NCBI RefSeq assembly: GCF_014697075.1
Contig: NZ_JACJRE010000006.1
Location: 62,001-126,000, forward strand
DNA from: Tolypothrix sp. FACHB-123
GTDB lineage: Bacteria > Cyanobacteriota > Cyanobacteriia > Cyanobacteriales > Nostocaceae
Length of the DNA: 64,000 nucleotides
Reading direction: 5' to 3'
Shown here in pieces: positions 18,340 to 27,475 of the stretch. The notes beneath the pieces were generated by a model. It worked only from the letters and a program-made list of their open reading frames with translations. It made no database searches and was not told the origin of the DNA. A program made the position numbers and the translations under genes. The stretch's first letter is position 1. Each line of letters opens with the position of its first letter.

Positions 18340-18368
18340 ATGCCCAATGCCCAATGCCCAATACCCAA
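18340..18368. repeat. CCAATGC heptad tandem repeats
   Basis: Four copies of ATGCCCA/ATACCCA between the sensor and ATPase genes. Confidence 0.8.
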
Positions 18369-18378
18369 CAAATAACAA

Positions 18379-19200
18379 ATGACAAAAATAATTTCAATTC
18401 ATTCTTTTCGCGGTGGAACTGGTAAATCTAACGTCACTGCAAACTTGGCAACCTTAATTGCGCGTACTGGTTTACGAGTGGGAATTGTTGATACAGATAT
18501 TCAATCTCCAGGAATTCATGTGCCCTTTGGTTTAGATGAAACTAAAATTAAATACACTTTGAATGATTATTTATGGGGACGCTGTGCTATTGAAGCTGCT
18601 ACTTATGATGTTAGTTCTATTTTTGCAACCAAAAAAGGTTGGTTTAGTAATAATCGCGGCAAAATTTATCTAATTCCCTCCAGTATTAAAACAGGAGAAA
18701 TTTCTCGTATTCTGAGGGAAGGATATGATGCACGTTTACTCAATGATGGTTTTCGCCATTTGATGCAACGTCTCCAGTTAGATTATTTATTCATTGATAC
18801 TCACCCAGGAATTAATGAAGAAACTCTGCTTTCCGTAATTATTTCTGATATTCTGTTGGTCATTTTGCGTCCTGATAAACAAGACTATCAAGGAACAGCA
18901 GTGACAATCGATGTAGCGCGAAAATTAGAAGTTCCCAAAATGCTATTAGTAGTCAATAAAGTATTACCTAGTTTAAATACTCCATCTTTAAAACAACAAA
19001 TTCAAGAAAGTTATAAAGTTCCTGTTGCGGGGGTTTTACCTGTTTGCGAAGAAATGTTTCATTTAGCCAGCAGTGATATTTTCTCTCTGCGCTATCCAGA
19101 GCATCCTTGGACAAAAACTATCAGTGCGATCGCTCAATGTCTAACTGATAATCCTAAACCTGCAAATCCGGGATTTAATTTTAGCAGAATTGCCAGATAA
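18379..19200 (+). CDS. MinD/ParA-family P-loop ATPase
   Basis: 273 residues starting directly with MTKIISIHSFRGGTGKSNVTANLA, a deviant Walker A (R-G-G-T-G-K-S, residues 11-17) of the MinD/ParA/Mrp class. The Walker A' aspartate is in VDTDIQSPG, and a Walker B-like segment LDYLFIDTHPG follows. RPDKQDYQG and VVNKV fit the base-recognition part of the family. No C-terminal amphipathic MinD helix is obvious. Such orphan ATPases position or switch partner complexes. The gene follows the haem sensor by 49 bases, filled with heptad repeats, so the two may be co-transcribed. No ParB, MinE or MinC is near, so I would not call it a division protein. Confidence 0.85.
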   Translation: MTKIISIHSFRGGTGKSNVTANLATLIARTGLRVGIVDTDIQSPGIHVPFGLDETKIKYTLNDYLWGRCAIEAATYDVSSIFATKKGWFSNNRGKIYLIPSSIKTGEISRILREGYDARLLNDGFRHLMQRLQLDYLFIDTHPGINEETLLSVIISDILLVILRPDKQDYQGTAVTIDVARKLEVPKMLLVVNKVLPSLNTPSLKQQIQESYKVPVAGVLPVCEEMFHLASSDIFSLRYPEHPWTKTISAIAQCLTDNPKPANPGFNFSRIAR

Positions 19201-19265
19201 TTCAAAACTAAAAATTAATTATCTTCAATAAAAGGGTTTAAGACCCCTACGTCTATACGTAGTAT

Positions 19266-19302
19266 CATTTTCAGTCGGAGTTTAAATCTCCGTCTGAAAA
19301 TG
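19266..19302. terminator. hairpin between convergent genes
   Basis: CATTTTCAGTCGGAG pairs with CTCCGTCTGAAAATG (one mismatch), with a TTTAAAT loop. T-rich sequence follows on the plus strand. It can serve the ATPase gene and the metalloprotease gene, whose 3' ends face each other. Confidence 0.5.
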
Positions 19303-19359
19303 TCTTTAATTTTGAATTTTGAATTTTGAATTGTTAATTCATAAATCTGAGATTGCTTA

Positions 19360-20745
19360 CTAGTTGTGTAAATTTTGATGTGTTTTCTGTTTGCGCGATC
19401 GCAAACCAAATAAACCTAAACTCAATAACCCCACTACAGCAGAAGATTCAGGAACTTGTTGTGGTTCTTCATCATAGCTGTCCCACATAGTACCACTATT
19501 CACTTGAAATAGTCCTTCTTGAGCTAAATAGTCAGTTAAATCTTGACCTTGATTCAGGCTTGTTGTAGTACTACCACCACCCCAGCGATTTTGCTTCAAC
19601 ATTTTGTTAATGTTAGTTACAGATGTACTATTTCCCTTAGTATTAGCAGTTGTTTGTGCTTGGTTTTTTAGTGTGGATAATTGTAAAGATGATAGAGGGT
19701 TAAATGTACTAGCAGCTCGGTTATAACCAATTACATCTAGTGCTTGTAAATCAAGATTAGTCACACCTCTTCTAGTGTTTGTGGGTAAAGATGGATCCAT
19801 AATCCCCAAAGCAAAGCCATTACTACTGCGCTTCCAGTGGCTCCCTTGATAACCATCTGGTTGATAGTTATTCCAGAAGAAGCTTGATGTTAAACCTTCA
19901 TTTTCGCCGGTAGATAAATTCGCTATAGCTGTGTCTCCTCCGTCGATAGAAAAGAAAGGAGTTGAACTACCAGTTCCCCCATAAGCCATATTTACTTCGC
20001 GATCGCTCGTGAGGGATGATTTACGAAATAGGTCAAATGAAGTAATATATTTGAGCCGCTCAGTTGCATTAGAGTAATTACTATTATTAACAGCGTCTAT
20101 GCCACTGACAAAACCTAAAATATGTCCGATTTCATGGATTAAGACACTAGTAAAATCGAATTTATTAGTACCAACACCACTACTAAGATAATCATTTTGC
20201 CAACTGAAGCCAGTATTCATCAAATTGCTAAACACAATCACCCCATCTAAATCATTACTGTTTGTGTCCAGCAAATTTAAGGCTTTAGCATTAGCTCTAG
20301 TGAGATTAAGGGTATTAAAGGACTTATTCGTTAAACCTTCCATCTCAGCAGATATACTGCTCCACAGCGACGGTGTTTCTAAATTCGCAACAGCAAGTTC
20401 ATCATTTGTATAAGTGAAAATATTATTGTCGATTGTGCGATCGCTTTTTAAGGCTGTGTAAAAATTGCTGTAACTCACATTGCTCATAAAAGCTGGGATA
20501 GCACCAGCCAGAATTCCCGAAGGTAATTGGCTCGCACCACCCTTCTTCAGGTGAATATTGATAGTTGCATTGTCTGTAAGATATTGTTCCCAAATACTTC
20601 CAGCTAATTCGGCAGCTACTTTTTCCTCCGTTGTAACTTCTGTATCGTAAGAGAAGTTCAATTTCAGTGCTTGTGCTGGTTGGTTAATAACCATCAAAGC
20701 GGATATTGTTGCAATTAAACAAAAATGAGTGCTGTTTGTACGCAT
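19360..20745 (-). CDS. secreted zinc metalloprotease of NF038122 type with PEP-CTERM sorting signal, paralogue 1
   Basis: 461 residues. A signal peptide (about 1-27, ending PAQA) precedes a domain with FTSVLIHEIGHILGFVSGID. H204-E-x-x-H208 are the zinc ligands and catalytic Glu of a metzincin-like protease. The C-terminus has the PEP-CTERM layout: VPESSAVVG, a hydrophobic stretch LLSLGLFGL and a basic end RSRKQK. The protein is therefore probably sorted to the cell surface or extracellular matrix by an exosortase. A paralogue of the same layout lies just upstream in transcription order, with a ~290-base gap, so they are tandem duplicates. Substrate unknown. Confidence 0.8.
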   Translation of the reverse strand: MRTNSTHFCLIATISALMVINQPAQALKLNFSYDTEVTTEEKVAAELAGSIWEQYLTDNATINIHLKKGGASQLPSGILAGAIPAFMSNVSYSNFYTALKSDRTIDNNIFTYTNDELAVANLETPSLWSSISAEMEGLTNKSFNTLNLTRANAKALNLLDTNSNDLDGVIVFSNLMNTGFSWQNDYLSSGVGTNKFDFTSVLIHEIGHILGFVSGIDAVNNSNYSNATERLKYITSFDLFRKSSLTSDREVNMAYGGTGSSTPFFSIDGGDTAIANLSTGENEGLTSSFFWNNYQPDGYQGSHWKRSSNGFALGIMDPSLPTNTRRGVTNLDLQALDVIGYNRAASTFNPLSSLQLSTLKNQAQTTANTKGNSTSVTNINKMLKQNRWGGGSTTTSLNQGQDLTDYLAQEGLFQVNSGTMWDSYDEEPQQVPESSAVVGLLSLGLFGLRSRKQKTHQNLHN

Positions 20746-20912
20746 ATAAATTGATATAATACCTACTGTTTTATAATTGCTTTTAACTTAGCAGCTTCAA
20801 ATCATAAAGTTGATGAACTAGTAATGAAATATTATTCGTTTTTATAAAAATTTTTATGCTAGCACCAAAAATAAATTCTGTATAAATACCGGGAATATTG
20901 CACCACATAAAT

Positions 20913-20947
20913 AATCACCCCGATTTACTGTCATAGTCGGGGTGATT
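20913..20947 (-). terminator. hairpin downstream of metalloprotease paralogue 2
   Basis: AATCACCCCGA and TCGGGGTGATT form a perfect 11-base stem around a 13-base loop, about 90 bases past the stop of the upstream paralogue (minus strand). No long T-run. Confidence 0.5.
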
Positions 20948-21035
20948 GGTAACTCTTAATTTGCATAATTTATGCAAAAATGGCGTGCAAGCCATGATTT
21001 AGCATTGCTTCATTTCATAACTCTGAGATTTCCTA

Positions 21036-22508
21036 CTATTGGTGTAAGTTTGTATGTGTTTTCTGTTTCCCCAACCTTAAACCGAATAAACCCAAACCCA
21101 ATAATCCCAAAGCAGCAGAGGGTTCGGGTACAGAAACTGGATCGTCTTTCTCTTCTTCTCCCAAAACTGACCAAAAACCACCCATTTGGAAAACCCCAAG
21201 TTGTTTAAAATGGTCTGCTAAATCATTCACCTGACTTAAAGTCGTAGTGCTACTACTACCACCCCAACGATTTTGGTTATACATATTAGCGGCTTCTGTG
21301 TTGCGATTCACATTTCCTTTGGAAGCAGCAGCAGTTTTGGCTTGTGATTCTAATGTAGCGAAGGATGTAGTTGAGTTTTTCCGTTGCCAACCAATTACAT
21401 CCATCACCCTTAAATCTAAGTCAGACATTTCCCGTCTGTGACCTGTAGACAAGGCTGGAGCCATCACACCCAAACCACGATTGACGTTGCTCAGATTAAA
21501 AGGGTTTTTATAAGTCTTACTATTATCTTGCTTCCAATGACTACCTTGATAACCATCCCCTTTAAATCCTGCGATTGTAGTATTGTAACTATCAGATACG
21601 TCTACTCCAGTAGATAAAAGACCTATACTAGTTGCTCCATTATCAAGGGAAAAGTAAGTTTGCGCTCCATGAGCTAAATCAGCACCTGCGTTTCCTAGAG
21701 TTGCACGTCTATCAGAACTGCGGAATAAATCGAAGGTTGTGATGGCTTGTTCTCGATAAGCCATATCCCAGTAAGAAGTGGAATCTGTAGCTGCTTCTAA
21801 GCTACTAACAAAACCCAGAATATGACCGATTTCGTGGACAGCAACGGTTGTTAGGTCAAATTGGGTACTGGAGTTACTAGCTGAACGTTGATAACCACTG
21901 TTGTACCATCCATATTGCTTACCATTAATCAGGCTATCCAGGCTATTAACCAGGATTACTCCATCCAAAGATGTGTTATTTTTATCAAGCAACCCTATGG
22001 CTTTAGCGTTAGCACGGGTAATACTCATTGTTGTGGATGAAAATCCTGCTTCATGGTTTACGTCATATGGACTAAGAAAGTTAGTCCATAGGAGTCCATT
22101 GGGATTTGGTGAAGTAGCACTACCTATTCCTATGGTTTTATAGTTATTGTTATTGATGGCAGTAATATCGTCACCAGATAGGTTGACATCATTCATCATT
22201 CCACCCCAGACATCATTAACAGTAGGATTGAGGAAATAAGGAATGGCTCCAGCTAGTGCAGTTTGAGTGACTCCATTGACCTGACGAGACATTTTGCTAT
22301 TAGCTGCAAAGTCAATGTGTAGATTAATTGTGGCATCATCACTCAGGTATTCTGACCAGTAGCGACCAGCAAATTCAAAAGCCTCTTTTTGTTGGGTAGT
22401 AACTCCAGTGTCGTAGGTGAAGTTAAAGCTCACAGCTTGTGCTGGAATACTACTACCAATTACCCCAGAAACAGCAGCTATGAAATACAAATATCGATGT
22501 ATTTTCAT
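21036..22508 (-). CDS. secreted zinc metalloprotease of NF038122 type with PEP-CTERM sorting signal, paralogue 2
   Basis: 490 residues. Signal peptide about 1-25 (SSIPAQA). The region FNFTYDTGVTTQQKEAFEFAG matches the paralogue (FSYDTEVTTEEKVAAELAG). Zinc motif H225-E-I-G-H229 lies in VAVHEIGHILGFVSSLE. Shared downstream blocks are SITRANAKAIGLLDKN, GYQGSHWK, MSDLDLRVMDVIGW and NRWGG.S. The end VPEPSAALGLLGLGLFGL followed by RLGKQK is a canonical PEP-CTERM sorting signal (PEP fully conserved here, PES in the paralogue). Likely exported and anchored by exosortase. The two genes differ enough that the duplication is not recent. Confidence 0.82.
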   Translation of the reverse strand: MKIHRYLYFIAAVSGVIGSSIPAQAVSFNFTYDTGVTTQQKEAFEFAGRYWSEYLSDDATINLHIDFAANSKMSRQVNGVTQTALAGAIPYFLNPTVNDVWGGMMNDVNLSGDDITAINNNNYKTIGIGSATSPNPNGLLWTNFLSPYDVNHEAGFSSTTMSITRANAKAIGLLDKNNTSLDGVILVNSLDSLINGKQYGWYNSGYQRSASNSSTQFDLTTVAVHEIGHILGFVSSLEAATDSTSYWDMAYREQAITTFDLFRSSDRRATLGNAGADLAHGAQTYFSLDNGATSIGLLSTGVDVSDSYNTTIAGFKGDGYQGSHWKQDNSKTYKNPFNLSNVNRGLGVMAPALSTGHRREMSDLDLRVMDVIGWQRKNSTTSFATLESQAKTAAASKGNVNRNTEAANMYNQNRWGGSSSTTTLSQVNDLADHFKQLGVFQMGGFWSVLGEEEKDDPVSVPEPSAALGLLGLGLFGLRLGKQKTHTNLHQ

Positions 22509-22911
22509 GGATTTCTTAATACAATTTAAGAGAAGAATGGTATTTAATTTAATACATAAACATATCCAAATTTATGAATTACGAATGAAAGAGTATTTAC
22601 TAGTGATAAAATATTTAATGCTATTCTAAATTTTTTTTAAGTGTAAATACTGAAAATATCAGTCATTCAATTTTGGATTTACGATTTTTGATTAACCTCT
22701 CCTTATAAAGAAGAGGCTTAAATATTGAAAAATTTTTGTTTTTCTTCTGGGTTAAGCCAGAGGCTTGAGACCAAGTATTTTAGATTTCAAATTTTCATTT
22801 AATCCAAAATCCAAAATCTAAAATCTAAAATCGCTTCCGTCAATTTTTCTCTTACCCTGGCATGACTTTTTTTGCAACCCCTAATTAATTCAATTGTCCC
22901 ATTGCTATTAA
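22509..22911. other. gap with short repeats and a duplicated gene end
   Basis: It holds AATCTAAA/AATCCAAA heptads near 22800-22830, GGCTTAA/GGCTTGA segments, and at 22875-22918 a second copy of the 3' end of the neighbouring exoprotein gene. No gene is seen. Confidence 0.6.
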
Positions 22912-22962
22912 CTATCCACAACCCCTAACTAATTCAACTGTCCCATTGCTATTAACTATCCA
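22875..22962. repeat. 44-bp tandem duplication across the 3' end of the exoprotein gene
   Basis: 22875-22918 and 22919-22962 are identical except for two C/T differences. The stop codon of the minus-strand gene is formed at the junction of the copies. Confidence 0.95.
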
Positions 22963-25900
22963 CTCTTGCGCTTCAATGATTTGTGTTTGGTTATTATCAG
23001 TTTGGGGAAGATTTGCTTTGGTCGTTTCTCTAGTATTCTCAGACAAATTACGTAAATCATTCCAGGTATTTTGACTTGAGAGAATGTGAGTAGGATTTTG
23101 TGGTAATCCATCTCTCCCAGAAATCACAAATTGATTGTCTCGATTCTTTTTACAACTAGCAACAACTTGCTGGGAAGCATCTATGACATCTTGTGGTAGT
23201 TCTGCGTTATTGATTTTGTTGGCTGCATCTGGGTTAGTTATAGTCACAGCTCCATCAACTCCAAATTGTGAACTAGCATCAATTTCACTATCGGTAGGTA
23301 AAAATATCCCATTAGTGGAGATGAAGATATTACCACCAGGGCCAAAAACAGCATTAGCACGGATATCACTATTATTTACCCCGACAACAAAATCGGAATT
23401 AATTAAAATATTACCACCGCCACCTGTACTGTCGGTAACGCTACTACTAATCAAGCTATTGTTGCGTAAAAATAGTAAATTACTATTTAAATTGATTGTA
23501 CCTCCCCCTGATTGGGTAGATGTAGCGATGATTTCACCTTGATTAGTGCGAATTAGATTAGCTTCAATGAAGATATCACCAGCTAACCCTAAACCAGTGC
23601 TGCTAGTACTAATAGATGCACCACTATTTAATTCCAACAAATTGGTTGTTGCCCGAATTGTACCGCCATTAGCAGTACCTTTGGTTTCGGCAGTAATTTT
23701 ACTATCATTATTGGCAATTATTGATTCTTGAATATTAAGTTGGATATTTCCTCCACCACCTTTCCAAGTCGATGCATTAATACTACTGGGTATTTCCGAG
23801 TTATTATTAAACATTTCTAAGAAGCGAGCATTAATTAAAATATCACCCGCCGCACCTTCTCCTGGAGTAATACTTTGATCGCGACTAGAAAAGTTACTTG
23901 CAGCAATAGTCGCACCATTTTGAATAGTTAACTTATCAGTATCTATGGTTAATTTACCACCATTTCCTTGACTGCGAAACTGATTTCTAACGCCCTCAGT
24001 CTCATTACTAGCATTACTAAATACACCACTACTACCACCAGAAATAAAACCACTTAAATTGATATCTTTTGCCTGTATACTTAATTCTCCAGCGTTGCCA
24101 TTACCAAAAGTACTAGTGGCAATTTGCCCGCCATCCATTAAGCTAAGAGTTTCAGTGATAATATTTAATTTACCTCCTGCACCTGTAGCATTCCACTGAA
24201 CATTAGCAGCAATAGTAGTTGGAAGAAAATTACCTTCTTTGCCCTGAATTTCTAAATTTGTTGCATCAATTTCTATCTGTCCAGCATTTCCTGAACCTGC
24301 CGTTTTCGCAATTATTACCGCTCCATCAAATATGCTTAAGTTATCGGTTTTTATTTTTAATAAACCACCATTACCTGTTGCACCTCGTTCGACATTACTA
24401 AAAAAACCACTAGCAATTGTCCCAACCGTACCACTTAATTCTATATTCTTGGCTTCAATTTCTAACTTCCCAGCATTCCCAGTACCCAAGGTACTATTTT
24501 GGATTTGTGCCCCATTTTTGACTTCTAAAATATCAGTTTTGAGGAAAATATTACCACCATCACCATTTGATTGAGTACTAGCTAACAATCCACTGGGAAA
24601 TTCATCAAATGCAGCACCGATAAATTGAGATTTTTTTGCAGTAATATTAATATCCCCACTATTACCTTCACCAAACCAACTATTAGTTGATATTTGTGCC
24701 CCATCAGTAACTAGTAAATTCTCTGTTTCAATATTAATTTTTCCTGCATTTCCGCCACCAGAATCAGTGCTAGCAAATATCCCACTAGGCCCCAAAGCTC
24801 CACCAAAAACTAGTTCTATATTTTCAGCTTTAATATTAACTGTACCGCCACTTCCTAGACCAAAAGTCGTACTACTAATTTGTCCCCCATCTGTAGCAAT
24901 TAATTTCTGAGTTACAATATTAATAATGCCACCTTGACCCTTTGCCTTTGGAGATACATCGGTAGATATTACAGTAGAGAGACCAGAATCATTATTAAAG
25001 CCACTGACTTGCAGAGATTCTGTAGCTTTAATATTGATAACACCTCCAGTTAAACCGCCTTCAGTATTAGCCAATATTGCCGAACCATCAGTGAGATTCA
25101 AATTTTTACCAATAATTTGAACGTTCCCACTACCATCACCACTCACATCTATAGAAGCAGCTGCATTGAGATTGATATCGGCAAAATTATTGACTCCATC
25201 GTAACTTAAAGATAAATTAGAATTGCTGAAATTAATTGTAACTAAACTATCTTTAACAGCACCAATTTCTACTCTACCTTGTGCGGCGGTTACATTACCG
25301 CCTATTAAGGAAACTTCACCACCAACTAATCCTAAGGTTTTACCAGATTGTACTTGTAGTCCTACAGGTCTATTTTCTCGAGAAGTGGCAAAAAATTCAT
25401 TCACAAATAGTTGATTACCCTGTCCATTGACGGTAATCTTTCCCGGATTTGCACCATACTGTAAACCAATAGGGAGGTTAATAGTTAATAAAGGTGGTTC
25501 TTGGGGATTGACTGCACTATACAGATTCCCATCAGTAAATTTAATACTATCAGCAGTGCTGCTAACAAAAGAGCCGCCAATATTTAAAGCAGCATTAGCG
25601 CCAAAAATAATTCCGTTAGGATTAATTAAGAATAAATTTGCAGTTCCATTTGCTCGAATTAACCCATTAATTTCTGATATAGAACTACCCGTGACCCGAC
25701 CGATTATATTAGTAATATCTAAATCATTTTTAAACCAAGCTGTCGTATCTTTCAGGACTGAAAATTGTTCAAAACTATGAAATAGATTACCACCGGCTCT
25801 AGTTCCACCAGTAATTTCTGTGACATTTTCTGAAGTAGAAGTTGCTGATGGTGAAGATAGTGTATTGTCAGGAATAATTTGGGCAAAAGTTACTGTTGGA

Positions 25901-25968
25901 GTGATAAAAACTGAGGATAAAATACCAAATAAACAAATATTTGCGTGATTATACATAATTTTCACCAT
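22912..25968 (-). CDS. two-partner-secretion exoprotein with filamentous haemagglutinin N-terminal domain
   Basis: 1018 residues. Signal peptide (LFGILSSVFITPTVTFAQ) then the cyanobacterial TPS domain with GGNLFHSFEQFSV, SISEINGLIRANG and NLFLINPNGIIFGANA. This domain binds the POTRA modules of an Omp85-like TpsB pore. Most of the rest is a right-handed beta-helix of repeats like GNAGKLEIEAKNIELSG and DGAQISTNSWFGEGNSGDI. Near the C-terminus are a CKKNRDNQF segment and the QIIEAQEWIVNSNG motif usual in these proteins. No TpsB gene is in the window. The final residues ELVRGCG and the stop come from a 44-bp tandem duplication that shifts the frame. Role: surface adhesin or matrix protein. ATG 25968 chosen; the ATG four codons on is an alternative. 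Confidence 0.9.
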   Translation of the reverse strand: MVKIMYNHANICLFGILSSVFITPTVTFAQIIPDNTLSSPSATSTSENVTEITGGTRAGGNLFHSFEQFSVLKDTTAWFKNDLDITNIIGRVTGSSISEINGLIRANGTANLFLINPNGIIFGANAALNIGGSFVSSTADSIKFTDGNLYSAVNPQEPPLLTINLPIGLQYGANPGKITVNGQGNQLFVNEFFATSRENRPVGLQVQSGKTLGLVGGEVSLIGGNVTAAQGRVEIGAVKDSLVTINFSNSNLSLSYDGVNNFADINLNAAASIDVSGDGSGNVQIIGKNLNLTDGSAILANTEGGLTGGVINIKATESLQVSGFNNDSGLSTVISTDVSPKAKGQGGIINIVTQKLIATDGGQISSTTFGLGSGGTVNIKAENIELVFGGALGPSGIFASTDSGGGNAGKINIETENLLVTDGAQISTNSWFGEGNSGDINITAKKSQFIGAAFDEFPSGLLASTQSNGDGGNIFLKTDILEVKNGAQIQNSTLGTGNAGKLEIEAKNIELSGTVGTIASGFFSNVERGATGNGGLLKIKTDNLSIFDGAVIIAKTAGSGNAGQIEIDATNLEIQGKEGNFLPTTIAANVQWNATGAGGKLNIITETLSLMDGGQIATSTFGNGNAGELSIQAKDINLSGFISGGSSGVFSNASNETEGVRNQFRSQGNGGKLTIDTDKLTIQNGATIAASNFSSRDQSITPGEGAAGDILINARFLEMFNNNSEIPSSINASTWKGGGGNIQLNIQESIIANNDSKITAETKGTANGGTIRATTNLLELNSGASISTSSTGLGLAGDIFIEANLIRTNQGEIIATSTQSGGGTINLNSNLLFLRNNSLISSSVTDSTGGGGNILINSDFVVGVNNSDIRANAVFGPGGNIFISTNGIFLPTDSEIDASSQFGVDGAVTITNPDAANKINNAELPQDVIDASQQVVASCKKNRDNQFVISGRDGLPQNPTHILSSQNTWNDLRNLSENTRETTKANLPQTDNNQTQIIEAQEWIVNSNGTVELVRGCG

Positions 25969-26060
25969 TCAATCTATCCCCAGAAAAGATACTTATATAG
26001 TTCCCCTAAGCTCCCCTTAACTAACATCTTCAGCAAAAAGCATCCCTTTGATGATGTTAA

Positions 26061-26089
26061 AACCCCGACTTTTCCAAAAAGTCGGGGTT
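26061..26089 (-). terminator. strong terminator hairpin after the unknown gene
   Basis: AACCCCGACTTTT and AAAAGTCGGGGTT make a perfect 13-base stem with a 3-base loop. On the minus strand it lies about 55 bases beyond the stop of the 26143-27039 gene and is followed by a short T-run. Confidence 0.65.
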
Positions 26090-26142
26090 AACAGTCAACA
26101 GCCAAAACCGATATTTGTCACAACTGAAATAGGATTGCTATA

Positions 26143-27039
26143 TTATGCGCTTTGTTTCAATTCTTGCTGTAAATCAGCCATAAATTGCAAGAAAAAATCT
26201 TTAAACACGCACTCTCTTTCAGAACTACCAGTACTAAAAGTAAAAGATAAATCTTGAATTTCAGCCGCAGCTTTACCAATCATAAATAACAGTACGGTTT
26301 TTCGGGGAGTTGTAGGCGATCGCAACATCCCTTCAAAAGTTGATGATTTAATGGCTATTCTGGGAACTTGTGGTGTGGGCGCATGGGTAGTAAATATGCG
26401 TTCAATTGGCTGATCGAGGTTATCTTTTAATTTTCTCAAAGATAAGGCTGAGGCTTGAACAACCTCACCAATATTATGCCCGACATCAAGAATATGCACG
26501 CCTTGGGGTAGGCTATGTTCGCAGTAAGCCATAATTTTTTGCTGCGCTTTTTTACCACGCATATATTTCCAAGGTAATATCGCTTCACTTAATTTTTGAA
26601 CTGTATCTTTAGCCTCACGGGTAATTTCTAAAGGAATATCTGTGTCGAAAAACCTGCGATTGACAACTTGCACCATTGCATGTGCTAGGACTTCATCGCT
26701 AGCATTTATTCTTAATAATTCTGCAATTTGTTGCACATCTTCTTGACTATAACTAAGGGCAACTTTCTCTTCAAGATATGCTCGTCTAGAATAATAAGTA
26801 GAGTTATTGGTTGATTCAAACGGACAAAACCACAAATCCCGCTGATTATCGTGAAACTTAGTTGAGGGGAAATAAAACTTTACCCACCAAGGTAAAGTTT
26901 TGGTATCGTAACTATGCAACCGATCTACAGTCCCTGATTTCTCAATAAGTCTGATTTGCACTGGGTCAGAAACAATGATTATATCTAGTAAAAAGGGAAT
27001 TTTGATACGCAACGGTTTGAGCCTAGATTGATTGAACAT
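26143..27039 (-). CDS. unknown protein divergent from the haem peroxidase gene
   Basis: 298 residues, no signal peptide, no membrane helix. I do not recognise the family with confidence. The start (IPFLLDIIIVSDPVQIRLIEKSG...RLH) is reminiscent of the N-terminal strand-helix of cytochromes P450 and related enzymes, but there is no P450 haem-cysteine loop. Conserved-looking segments are HDNQRDLWFCPF, RRAYLEEKVALS, ILPWKYMRGKKAQQKIM and GVHILDVGHNIGEVVQASAL. It is divergently transcribed from a cyclooxygenase-like haem peroxidase across 436 bases. Because fungal and cyanobacterial dioxygenases of that class work with a second enzyme that converts the hydroperoxide, a role in the same oxylipin route is a reasonable guess but no more. 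Confidence 0.55.
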   Translation of the reverse strand: MFNQSRLKPLRIKIPFLLDIIIVSDPVQIRLIEKSGTVDRLHSYDTKTLPWWVKFYFPSTKFHDNQRDLWFCPFESTNNSTYYSRRAYLEEKVALSYSQEDVQQIAELLRINASDEVLAHAMVQVVNRRFFDTDIPLEITREAKDTVQKLSEAILPWKYMRGKKAQQKIMAYCEHSLPQGVHILDVGHNIGEVVQASALSLRKLKDNLDQPIERIFTTHAPTPQVPRIAIKSSTFEGMLRSPTTPRKTVLLFMIGKAAAEIQDLSFTFSTGSSERECVFKDFFLQFMADLQQELKQSA

Positions 27040-27475
27040 CTGTATAGCTCCATTAGCAGGGTAAACGATTAAACAGACAATGTTGTGTTAATTTTTGTGA
27101 TAACAAGCGTAATTAATGCTGACAAGCTTGTCTTTATTTATTGTCAATTATTATGCATCATTACATATTACCCTTAGGGGTACTATTCTTTGTTTACAAA
27201 AACCAGTAAATAAAATGATGTAAATAAATATAAATATATTGCGAAATATTGCGAAACAGACATTGACCAAAAACACTCTTCCTTTATAGCCTCTGTGCGG
27301 TCGGTGAGTGCAGGCGAATTGTACCCTGTATTCTTGTTTAAATGATAAATATTTACGCCGATATCCTACCTAAAAAAATCATGATGGCTTCAGGAATTTG
27401 CAGAATTTAGGTGTAAATAATAATAACGAAAAAACCAGAATTAGACTCTAAAAATAATCTAAAGGAATTTATCAA
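27040..27475. promoter_or_regulatory. divergent promoter region
   Basis: AT-rich region between the unknown gene and the haem peroxidase gene, with the peroxidase ribosome site AAGGA at 27462-27466. No clear operator or repeat array was found; promoters cannot be placed with confidence. Confidence 0.4.
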
